Translations under genes and position numbers: made by a program
NCBI GenBank assembly: GCA_002375465.1
Contig: DFLT01000002.1
Span: forward strand, 135,060-199,059
DNA: 64,000 nt
Source of the DNA: Alphaproteobacteria bacterium UBA3612
GTDB lineage: Bacteria > Pseudomonadota > Alphaproteobacteria > Sphingomonadales > Sphingomonadaceae
Direction of reading: 5' to 3'
In this document: positions 51,962 to 61,361 of the stretch, one piece after another
Position numbering within the stretch: the first letter of the stretch is position 1
How the letters are laid out: each line of letters starts with the position of its first letter
Notes under the pieces: generated by a model
Database searches by the model: none
Told to the model about the DNA's origin: nothing
What the model saw: only the letters and a program-made list of their open reading frames with translations

Positions 51962-52249
51962 TGCCGCCGCCGGGCCTCTTGTTTCGCAGCCGTTACTGAA
52001 GGGGGGCGAAGTGCGTCCTTTTTGGGGCAGGTCGAGGAAGCACCGGATTGTCGGCCGATGACGCCCCCTTTATCTTCGGCGCATCGGGTCCAGCGAGGGC
52101 GCTTCGGGATTTTGCCCCCTGTTGCCCGGGGTGTTTGAACCGGATCCGTTTGCGTGACGAGCGCAAGAACGACCCTCGCTCCGTTCTTCGGAAAGGAGTG
52201 GGGGTCAATTCTTTTGCGGGCGCCGCGTCGCCGCGTTAGCAGCAGCGGC

Positions 52250-53041
52250 ATGAGCCTTACAAAACTTGTCAGCTGGAATATAAACAGCGTCCGGATTCGC
52301 CTGCCCCTCATCGAGCAACTGGTCACGGCGGAACAGCCCGACATCATCTGCCTGCAGGAAACAAAGGTGCGGGATTCGCAATTCCCGCACGAGGCGTTCC
52401 ACGCGCTGGGCTACACCACGCGCATCCTTCATGGACAGCCGATGCACCACGGCGTTGCGATTCTGTCGCGTGTGCCGCTGGTCGAGGACCGCCGCTATGA
52501 CTGGCAGGATAATGGCGAGGCGCGCCATATCGGTGTTCGGCTACCGAACGGCATATTGCTGGAAAATGTCTATATCCCCGCAGGGGGCGACATTCCGGAC
52601 CGTGACGAGAACCCCAAATTCGGTCAGAAGCTGGATTTCTATGAGCGCATGACCCGCTGGTCGGAGGGGTTGCGCGAGCCGACGATCATGATGGGGGACT
52701 TCAACATTGCACCGCTGGAATCCGACGTGTGGAGCCACAAGCAATTGTTGAAAGTGGTCAGCCATACGCCCGTCGAGGTGGAAACAATGCAGCGCCTGCG
52801 CGATGCCCACGACTGGCAGGATATCGGCCGCCATTTCGTGCCCGCGCCAGAGCGGCTTTATACCTGGTGGAGCTATCGATCGAAGGACTGGACGGTCGGC
52901 GATCGCGGTCGGCGGCTGGACCACGTCTGGACGTCGCCGGAAATCCTGCCCAACATCCGGTCTCACCATGTGCTGGAGGCGGCGCGCAGCTGGGACCGGC
53001 CCAGCGATCATATCCCCCTGATCACCGAGATCGAGTTGTGA
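52250..53041 (+). CDS. xth: Exodeoxyribonuclease III (AP endonuclease)
   Basis: A 263-residue EEP-fold nuclease. KLVSWNINSVRIR (N metal ligand), IICLQETKV (Glu), IMMGDFNIAPLESDVW (D and N catalytic residues), RRLDHVWTSPEI and WDRPSDHIPL (catalytic D-H). It cleaves DNA at abasic sites and digests 3' ends. The start is ATG 52250, at MSLTKLVSWN, the family's usual position. The ribA gene begins 10 bases after its stop. Confidence 0.94.
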   Translation: MSLTKLVSWNINSVRIRLPLIEQLVTAEQPDIICLQETKVRDSQFPHEAFHALGYTTRILHGQPMHHGVAILSRVPLVEDRRYDWQDNGEARHIGVRLPNGILLENVYIPAGGDIPDRDENPKFGQKLDFYERMTRWSEGLREPTIMMGDFNIAPLESDVWSHKQLLKVVSHTPVEVETMQRLRDAHDWQDIGRHFVPAPERLYTWWSYRSKDWTVGDRGRRLDHVWTSPEILPNIRSHHVLEAARSWDRPSDHIPLITEIEL

Positions 53042-53051
53042 ACGCAGACGC

Positions 53052-54125
53052 ATGACCATCGCCGCCGAACGCGCCATTGATGAACTCCGCCGGGGTCGCG
53101 CGGTCATCATTGCGGGGGCAGAGGCGCTTGCGATCCTGCCGATCGAGCTGACCGACGCGCAGCGCCTTGCCCTGTTCGAGGGTGAGGTCGTTGCGGAAAT
53201 CCTGATCACCGACAAGCGCGCGGCACAGCTGGCGCTTGCCAATCAATTGGCGGCGGCGGGCATGCGCGCGGTTCGGATCGCGCGCCCGGAATGGATCGAC
53301 GCGGCCTCTGCCATGGCGCTGGCCGATCCGACGCTGGATTTATCGACCCCGTTGAAGGGGCCGTTCCAGACCCGGCCCGTTGGCGATACCGACACGGCGC
53401 TGGCCGCGCTGCAGGCGGCAAAGCTGGCCGGTCTGCTGCCGGCGCTTCATGTTCGTGCAGCGGCGGAGGGTGACGATTTTCTGCAGGTTTCCATTGCCGA
53501 CATCATGGCCCACCGGGCGCCAGACACCCTGCGAGAGATTACACGCGCGCGACTGCCGTTGAAGGCCGATCCGAACACGCGCGTTGTGGCCTTTCGCAGC
53601 CCCGGCGGACCAGAGCATCTCGCCCTGCTGGTAGGGAGAGGCGCGGACGGCACGGAGACCTCACACGAAAAGGCCCCGCTGACGCGATTGCACAGCGCCT
53701 GCCTGACCGGCGACGTTCTTGGCAGTTTGAAGTGCGATTGCGGCGATCAGCTGGTCGCTGCGCTGGACGCTATTGCGGCGGACGGCGGTGGCATCCTGCT
53801 TTATTTGCAGCAGGAGGGGCGCGGCATTGGCCTGCTGAACAAATTGCGCGCCTATCGCCTGCAGGATCAGGGTTTCGACACGGTCGATGCGAATCTGCGC
53901 CTGGGATTCGAGGTGGACGAGCGCGACTTCGGCATTGCCGCCGCCATGCTCCGCGGCGTCGGTGCCACCCGCATCCGGCTGCTGACCAACAACCCGTCAA
54001 AGGTGGACGGGTTGGAACAAGCGGGCATCACCGTCGAAGCACGCGTACCGCTGATCGCCGGCCATGGCGCGCTGAACGCGGACTACCTGGCGACGAAGCG
54101 GGACAGGACAGGACACCAGTTCTAG
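53052..54125 (+). CDS. ribA: GTP cyclohydrolase II with N-terminal extension
   Basis: A 357-residue protein. The C-terminal half is GTP cyclohydrolase II: CLTGDVLGSLKCDCG (three zinc Cys), QQEGRGIGLLNKL (GTP binding), NLRLGFEVDERDFGIAA, and LLTNNPSKV. It opens GTP for riboflavin synthesis. The N-terminal ~165 residues are not part of the E. coli-size enzyme (about 196 residues) and look like a degenerate DHBP-synthase-related module. The start is ATG 53052, ten bases after xth. Confidence 0.9.
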   Translation: MTIAAERAIDELRRGRAVIIAGAEALAILPIELTDAQRLALFEGEVVAEILITDKRAAQLALANQLAAAGMRAVRIARPEWIDAASAMALADPTLDLSTPLKGPFQTRPVGDTDTALAALQAAKLAGLLPALHVRAAAEGDDFLQVSIADIMAHRAPDTLREITRARLPLKADPNTRVVAFRSPGGPEHLALLVGRGADGTETSHEKAPLTRLHSACLTGDVLGSLKCDCGDQLVAALDAIAADGGGILLYLQQEGRGIGLLNKLRAYRLQDQGFDTVDANLRLGFEVDERDFGIAAAMLRGVGATRIRLLTNNPSKVDGLEQAGITVEARVPLIAGHGALNADYLATKRDRTGHQF

Positions 54126-54161
54126 CGGCGATCGGAGCTGTTTCGCAGGTCCGCTGCTGCC

Positions 54162-55544
<1,383 letters not shown>

Positions 55545-55680
55545 GACGTATGCGATAGCAGAACAATAAGGGAACGGGAAGGGGCGGTGGGTGGTGGCTT
55601 ACCTGCGTGCCTCAGCCGACCCACTCGGCGCCCATGCTCCCTGCCTATGCGGCCCGCGAAAAGGCGGGTAAACTTCCTGA

Positions 55681-57345
55681 ATGGCCGCTTCCTCCGAAAT
55701 TCTGACGACCATCGCGCCGGCCATATCGCTGCTGGGCTTGGGCATCGGCGCGGCGCTGGCGTCCAAGGTTCTGCGGCTTAGCCCCATTGTCGGTTATATC
55801 GTGCTTGGCCTGGCCTTGGGCGCATTCGGCTATGCCGACCGGTTCGAGGGGCCAGTCGTCGAGGCGCTGGCAGAGGCGGGGGTCATGTTCCTGCTGTTCA
55901 ATCTGGGACTGCATTTCAGCCTGACGCGCATTCGCGAGGAGGCGGGCAATATATTCGGGTTCGGCGCCCTGCAGATGACGGTCGCCAGCGCCGGGTTCGG
56001 TGTGGCTGCATGGCTGCTCGGTCAATCGGTAACGGCCTCCATCATCATCGGCGCGGCGCTGGGCCTTTCATCGACCGCCGTGGTCATCGGCCTGATTCAG
56101 CAGCGTGGGCAGGCCGATTGTCCGGTGGGGCGCGCGGCGCAGTCGATCCTGATTTTTCAGGATATTGCCGCCATTGCCCTGCTGATCGCCGCGACCGCCC
56201 TGGCGGCGGGTTCCGGCTCTCTTGCCGGTGATCTGGGATGGGCGGCGCTGAAGGCTGTCGCCGCCTTTGGGGTTGCCGTCATCTTCTCCCGCTATCTGAC
56301 GGCGCCGCTGTTCCGGCTGATCGCCAATGCCCGGTCGAACGAGGTATTCACCGCAACGGCGCTGTTTCTCGCGCTGGCGGCAGGCTGGGCGACAGGGGCC
56401 ATCGGCCTGTCGCTGACGCTAGGCGCGTTTCTGGGCGGGGTGGCCATCGCGGAGTCGCGCTACCGCGTTCTCGTTCAGGCCGAGATAGAGGCATTTCGCG
56501 GTCTCTTCCTGGGCTTCTTCTTCATGACGGTTGGCTTGTCGCTGAACCCGGCATTGCTGGCAGAGCGCTGGCCGCAGGTGCTGGGCATTGCCGCCGCCTT
56601 GATCGCCATGAAATGCGCCCTGAACGTCGCCGCGGCGCTGGCCAATCGCTGGTCGGTGCCGGGATCGGTTCAACTGGGCTTCCTGCTGGGACAGGGATCG
56701 GAATTCGCTCTGGTGGTCTTCTCGCTGCCTGCTGTCGCCGTGCTGATCGGGACGGATGTCGTCGCCATGCTGGTCGCCGCCATCGCCATCAGCCTGGCCG
56801 CGACGCCTGCAATTTCGGATGTTGGGCGGACATTGGCCGGCAGGCTGCGGCGAGGACCGCCCGACAGCAAGATTGCGGGCGACGATGCCCCCGTCATCAT
56901 CGTCGGCATGGGGCCTAAGGGCCGCGCGCTCGCAGATGCGCTGGCACAGCGGGACGTGGGGCATGTGGCGCTGGAATTCGACGACCGCCTGTTCGAAACG
57001 GCGGTTGCGGATGGCTATGACGTGCACTTCGCCAGTCCGGCGGACCCGCGCAGCTGGCAGCCCCTTTCGATGGGCGATCGGCAGGTTATCGTGCTGACAC
57101 GGTTGGATTACGAGGCGGCGCGCGACCTGCACCCCATCGTGGAGGAATATTTGCCCGGCCTGACGCGTATTGCCGCCATGGTGGATGGCGAGGATGGTGC
57201 CCGGTATGGTGCCGTCGGGATGCAGGCCGTCGATGCACATGGGGAAGAGGGCGATCGCCGCCTCCTCGTTCATGTATTGCGATCGCTGGGGATGGAAGAT
57301 GAGGTGCCGCCGCAGGAAACTGCGGGCGTTGCCATCGCGGCCTAG
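55681..57345 (+). CDS. CPA2-family cation/proton antiporter (KefB-like)
   Basis: A 554-residue membrane protein with about 12 helices. The CPA2 core includes GYIVLGLALGAFGYADRFEG, FLLFNLGLHFSLTRI, GLSSTAVVIGL, and GQGSEFALVVFSLPAV. A C-terminal cytosolic Rossmann-like TrkA-N domain (VIIVGMGPKGRALADAL) suggests nucleotide-regulated K+ or Na+ efflux. The gene starts about 135 bases from radA on the opposite strand. Confidence 0.88.
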   Translation: MAASSEILTTIAPAISLLGLGIGAALASKVLRLSPIVGYIVLGLALGAFGYADRFEGPVVEALAEAGVMFLLFNLGLHFSLTRIREEAGNIFGFGALQMTVASAGFGVAAWLLGQSVTASIIIGAALGLSSTAVVIGLIQQRGQADCPVGRAAQSILIFQDIAAIALLIAATALAAGSGSLAGDLGWAALKAVAAFGVAVIFSRYLTAPLFRLIANARSNEVFTATALFLALAAGWATGAIGLSLTLGAFLGGVAIAESRYRVLVQAEIEAFRGLFLGFFFMTVGLSLNPALLAERWPQVLGIAAALIAMKCALNVAAALANRWSVPGSVQLGFLLGQGSEFALVVFSLPAVAVLIGTDVVAMLVAAIAISLAATPAISDVGRTLAGRLRRGPPDSKIAGDDAPVIIVGMGPKGRALADALAQRDVGHVALEFDDRLFETAVADGYDVHFASPADPRSWQPLSMGDRQVIVLTRLDYEAARDLHPIVEEYLPGLTRIAAMVDGEDGARYGAVGMQAVDAHGEEGDRRLLVHVLRSLGMEDEVPPQETAGVAIAA

Positions 57346-59685
57346 CTAGAGCCGGTTGCCCTGGCCGTCGATCAGCACTTCGCGGCGACCGACATGGTCG
57401 GCGGCACTGACGATGCCCATTTCCTCCATCTGGTCGATCAGGCGTGCTGCCTTATTATAGCCGATGCGCAGGTGTCGTTGCACATGGCTGGTGGATGCCT
57501 TCTGCGTATCCTGCACCACCTTGATCGCCTGCCGCAGCAGCGCCGCGTCGGGGTCGTCGTCCTCGCCGCCCATCAGGTCGGGCGTGGGCAGCGGTATGCC
57601 ATATTGGTCCAGCTGCGGCGGCGGCTCCTCCGTCACGGCGTCGACATAATCGGGCGACCCCTGCGTGCGCCAATGATCGGCGACGCGCTCCACCTCTTCG
57701 TCCGATACGAACGGGCCGTGCACGCGGGTCAGGAATTTGCCGCCGTTCATGAACAGCATGTCGCCCTTGCCCAGCAGCTGTTCGGCGCCCTGTTCACCCA
57801 GGATTGTGCGGCTGTCGATTTTTGACGTAACGGAAAAGCTGATACGGGTGGGCAGATTGGCCTTGATGACGCCGGTGATGACGTCGACGGAGGGGCGCTG
57901 CGTCGCCATGATCAGGTGGATGCCCGCCGCGCGCGCCTTCTGCGCCAGACGCTGGATCAGGAATTCCACTTCCTTGCCGGCCGTCATCATCAGGTCGGCC
58001 AGTTCGTCGACGATAACGACGATCAGCGGCAGGGGATCATATTCCAGCGCTTCCGTCTCATAGATGGGCTGGCCGGAATCAGGGTCGTAGCCGGTGTGAA
58101 CGCGGCGTTCGAATGGTTTTCCGGACGCCTTCGCCTCTGTCACCTTGTCGTTGAAGGCCGCCAGCGACCGCACATTGACGCTGGCCATCATGCGATAGCG
58201 TTCCTCCATCTGTTCCACCGCCCATTTCAGGGCGCGGACGGCCTTCGATGGCTCCGTGACGACGGGGGACAGAAGGTGGGGGATGCCGTCATAGACGCTC
58301 AGCTCCAGCATCTTTGGATCGATCATGATCATGCGGCACTTGTCCGGCTCCAGCCGGTACAGCAGCGACAGGATCATCGCGTTCAGGCCCACGGACTTGC
58401 CCGATCCGGTTGTGCCCGCGATCAGCAAATGGGGCATAGGGGCAAGGTCGGTCACGACGGGCAGGCCGGCAATGTCCTTGCCCAGGACCAGCGGCAGCGC
58501 GCCCTTTGCCCGGTCGAACGTCGCGTCGGACAGCAGTTCCGACAGCACCACCGTCTCCCGGTCGCGATTCGGCAATTCGATACCGATGACGTTGCGACCT
58601 GGCACCACGGCGACGCGTGCCGACACGGCAGACATCGAGCGGGCAATGTCGTCTGCCAGACCGATGACGCGGCTGGATTTGATGCCGGGGGCGGGTTCCA
58701 GCTCGTACATGGTCACGACCGGGCCGGGCCTTACCTCGACGATTTCGCCCTTAACGCCGAAATCATCGAGCACGGTTTCCAGAAGGCGCGCATTCTGTTC
58801 CAGCGCCGCCTCGTCGATCCTGGTGCCCTTGGTCGGCGGGGCGGCGGCAAGCAGCGACAGCGGCGGCAGTTGTGCACGGTCGCCGAGGGCGAGGCCGGAC
58901 TGACGTTCTCGCGCGGCGCGCTTCGACGGCTTCGTCGGCGCCTCGGCCATCTTGACCGGACGCTTCGGCGTGGCGGGAGCGGGCCGGTCTGGTACGTCCG
59001 CGTCGGGTTCTGCGCTCATCTCCGGCTCGGCGGTGCGGCGCGGCCTTGCCATGCGCTGATCCGCCTCAACATCATCGGCGCGCGAAAGGCGGGCGGCGAT
59101 CCAGCCGCGCGGCAAGGCAAGCCCCTTCATCGTCAGGAACAGCACCACTACGCCCAGGATCGCCGCCAGCGCATAATTGGTGGCAGTGGCCGAAATCTCA
59201 GGCGGCAGAACGTCACCAATCGCACCGGTGGCAAGAGCGCCCAATTGTCCAACCAGACCGCCCGGACCCGCAGGCGGTCCCAGCAGCGGCAGCGTACCCA
59301 GCGCCAGCGCGCCGAGCAGGATCGCCAGAAAGGTCAGTGTGGTGCGCCAGCCCGGATTCGGCTGCTGCCTTCCCATTGCCAGCCGCAAACCGGCAGTGAT
59401 GGTCAGCGGGATCATCAGCGCGGCGGCATAGCCGAACAATTGCAGCACCATGTCGGAATAAAGCGCGCCGCCGCTACCCATCCAGTTTTCCGGCGCTGCG
59501 ATTGTCGCACGGTTCAGTGATGGGTCGGCGGGCGAATAGCTGATCAGGGACAGGATCATGGCGACGCCGAGGAGGGCGAGCAGGATGCCGAGCAGCTGCC
59601 GGACTGCGCGGGCGGCTGCGACCTTCACGGCGACAGGGATCAGGCCCGTCGGCGCCGCCTGTTTCTTTGCCATTGCCCGTGTCAT
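57346..59685 (-). CDS. ftsK: DNA translocase FtsK
   Basis: About 779 residues. An N-terminal membrane region has four helices (LLGILLALLGVAMILSLISY; YAAALMIPLTITAGLRL; LAILLGALALGTLPLL; AAILGVVVLFLTMKG). A charged Ala/Arg/Pro linker follows. The motor has Walker A GTTGSGKSVGLN and Walker B IVVIVDELADLMM. The C-terminal gamma domain with STSHVQRHLRIGYNKAARLI recognises KOPS sites. It pumps chromosome termini through the division septum. ATG 59685 (MTRAMAKKQ) or 59673 (MAKKQ) are the likely starts. A strong terminator lies just upstream. Confidence 0.95.
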   Translation of the reverse strand: MTRAMAKKQAAPTGLIPVAVKVAAARAVRQLLGILLALLGVAMILSLISYSPADPSLNRATIAAPENWMGSGGALYSDMVLQLFGYAAALMIPLTITAGLRLAMGRQQPNPGWRTTLTFLAILLGALALGTLPLLGPPAGPGGLVGQLGALATGAIGDVLPPEISATATNYALAAILGVVVLFLTMKGLALPRGWIAARLSRADDVEADQRMARPRRTAEPEMSAEPDADVPDRPAPATPKRPVKMAEAPTKPSKRAARERQSGLALGDRAQLPPLSLLAAAPPTKGTRIDEAALEQNARLLETVLDDFGVKGEIVEVRPGPVVTMYELEPAPGIKSSRVIGLADDIARSMSAVSARVAVVPGRNVIGIELPNRDRETVVLSELLSDATFDRAKGALPLVLGKDIAGLPVVTDLAPMPHLLIAGTTGSGKSVGLNAMILSLLYRLEPDKCRMIMIDPKMLELSVYDGIPHLLSPVVTEPSKAVRALKWAVEQMEERYRMMASVNVRSLAAFNDKVTEAKASGKPFERRVHTGYDPDSGQPIYETEALEYDPLPLIVVIVDELADLMMTAGKEVEFLIQRLAQKARAAGIHLIMATQRPSVDVITGVIKANLPTRISFSVTSKIDSRTILGEQGAEQLLGKGDMLFMNGGKFLTRVHGPFVSDEEVERVADHWRTQGSPDYVDAVTEEPPPQLDQYGIPLPTPDLMGGEDDDPDAALLRQAIKVVQDTQKASTSHVQRHLRIGYNKAARLIDQMEEMGIVSAADHVGRREVLIDGQGNRL

Positions 59686-59743
59686 GCGGTCGCATTTCGC
59701 AGAACGGGGAGGCTGCGCCAAGAACGAATAGGGAATCCGCAGA

Positions 59744-59782
59744 TAAAAAAGCGGCCGGGGCTCTTTTGGAGCCACCGGCCGC
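59744..59782 (-). terminator. Strong intrinsic terminator upstream of ftsK
   Basis: On the minus strand GCGGCCGG and GGCTC pair with GAGCC and CCGGCCGC (13 bp, one bulged base) around a CAAAA loop, followed by six T residues. It ends about 60 bases before the ftsK start and terminates transcription coming from its upstream side. Confidence 0.85.
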
Positions 59783-59851
59783 AGTCATATCGGATTCCTT
59801 GGGGAGGATCGATCCGAGCGAGCAAGAGAGCGGGACCCCCCGCCTTCTCAA
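59744..59851 (-). ncRNA. Candidate small RNA ending at the terminator
   Basis: Between the divergent ubiH-like gene and ftsK no minus-strand gene is present, yet the strong terminator faces this way. A possible start near 59850 follows TATAGT (59863-59858). The same stretch also has TGGCAC and TTGTA spaced like a sigma-54 -24/-12 site. The predicted RNA is about 107 nt, with a GATCGATC palindrome and a CCTCCCC patch that could pair with Shine-Dalgarno sequences. An ftsK leader attenuator is the alternative. Inference only. Confidence 0.4.
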
Positions 59852-60065
59852 GCCGATACTATACAAACCATGTGCCAGTTTTAGCATCTAAAGTATTATC
59901 AGTTACTTAAAGAGCACGCGCCTCTTCGAAGTAATCATGTCATGCCTAATTCGTAGGCAAATGGAGGTTACTGCCTCAGGTTTTTGCAGTCTTTGGCGCG
60001 CTGCGAAGGCGACCTGCGGCAAGCTGCGGCTTCCACGCCCGGCCCGGTCCGCATAAGGAGGGAGC
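59852..60065. promoter_or_regulatory. AT-rich intergenic region between ftsK side and ubiH-like gene
   Basis: A stretch of lower GC (ATCTAAAGTATTATCAGTTA) that should hold the promoters of the candidate minus-strand RNA and of the plus-strand hydroxylase. GGAGGGAGC lies just before ATG 60066. No gene was found. Confidence 0.4.
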
Positions 60066-61319
60066 ATGGAAACCCACAGCGATGCCATCATAATCGGCGG
60101 CGGTCTTGTCGGAATGGTCACGGCCCTTGCGCTGTCGGCCTTCGGGGTACGCACCACGGTCATAGATGCTGCCGATCTGGAAAAGACCGTCAGCCCGGAC
60201 TTCGACGGCAGGGCGACCGCGATCGCCAGTGCATCCTGGCGCATGTTTGGCGCCCTCGGTCTGGCGGATCGGCTGCAGGGCCTCGACTGTCCCATCAACG
60301 AAATTCGCGTGACTGAGGGGCTGCGGCCGCAGCATCTACACTTCGACGGACGCGCGGGTGGCCAGGACGGCGGCGAAGCGGAAGGCGAGCCGCTGGGCCA
60401 CATGGTGGAAAACCGTCATCTGCGCCGCGCGCTGATCGATGGCGGGCGTCAGGACGCATTGATTGATGTGCGCGCACCCGCCAAGGTTGCGCGGATAGAA
60501 CGCGGCGAACATGGCGTGTGTGTCACCCTGGCTGACGGCGACACAATCCGCGCGCCCCTGATCATCGGTGCGGACGGGCGCCGGTCGAAACTGCGTGAAG
60601 ATGCCGGTATTCGTGTTGCGCGGTGGCAGTACCGGCAAACGGCGATCGTCGGCATGATCGACCATGAGCTGCCGCATAATCATGTGGCATTTGAACTATT
60701 CTATCCGTCTGGCCCGTTCGCGATTCTGCCGATGCTTGATGGTGAGGGCCAGGATCTGCCGCACCGTTCGGCCATCGTCTGGACCGTCGAAGGCAAGCAT
60801 GCGTCCGCTTATCTGGACCTGCCGCCGCGCGCCCTGCTGGCGGAAATGGACAAGCGCATAGGCGGCTTTCTCGGAGAGTTGCGGCTGGCGGCGGAGCCGT
60901 CATCCTACCCGCTGGGATTTCACCATGCCGCATCCTATACGGCGCACCGGCTGGCCCTGGTGGGCGACGCCGCACATGGTATTCATCCAATTGCGGGACA
61001 GGGCCTCAACATGGGCCTGCGCGATGCAGCGGCGATTGGCGAAGTTTTGGGTGAGGCAAAGCGCCTCGGCCTCGATCTGGGCGAAGAGGAAGTCATTTCC
61101 CGCTATTCGCGCTGGCGCGGCCTCGACAATCTGGCGGTCGCGGCAAGTACCGACATATTGAACCGCCTTTTCGGTCTCGCCCCGCGACCAATGCAGCGTC
61201 TGCGCGCCATCGGGCTGGGGACCGTCGAACGTGTCGCGCCGTTAAAGTCGTTCTTCATGACCGAAGCACGGGGCGCCTCTGGCGATCTGCCGCAATTATT
61301 GCGCGGCGACCGTCCCTGA
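60066..61319 (+). CDS. UbiH/Coq6-type FAD-dependent hydroxylase
   Basis: A 417-residue flavoprotein monooxygenase. The N-terminal GGGLVGMVTALALSAFG binds FAD, the DG motif is IGADGRRSKLREDAGI, and the C-terminal GDAAHGIHPIAGQGLNMGLRDA completes the flavin site. Pattern and length fit the ubiquinone ring hydroxylases UbiH/UbiF/UbiI/Coq6. Which position it hydroxylates cannot be told from sequence. The RBS GGAGGG is five bases from the ATG. Confidence 0.88.
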   Translation: METHSDAIIIGGGLVGMVTALALSAFGVRTTVIDAADLEKTVSPDFDGRATAIASASWRMFGALGLADRLQGLDCPINEIRVTEGLRPQHLHFDGRAGGQDGGEAEGEPLGHMVENRHLRRALIDGGRQDALIDVRAPAKVARIERGEHGVCVTLADGDTIRAPLIIGADGRRSKLREDAGIRVARWQYRQTAIVGMIDHELPHNHVAFELFYPSGPFAILPMLDGEGQDLPHRSAIVWTVEGKHASAYLDLPPRALLAEMDKRIGGFLGELRLAAEPSSYPLGFHHAASYTAHRLALVGDAAHGIHPIAGQGLNMGLRDAAAIGEVLGEAKRLGLDLGEEEVISRYSRWRGLDNLAVAASTDILNRLFGLAPRPMQRLRAIGLGTVERVAPLKSFFMTEARGASGDLPQLLRGDRP

Positions 61320-61361
61320 AAGGGACGGGCGATTGCAGGCAGGCATTTTAACCGAGCGCTT

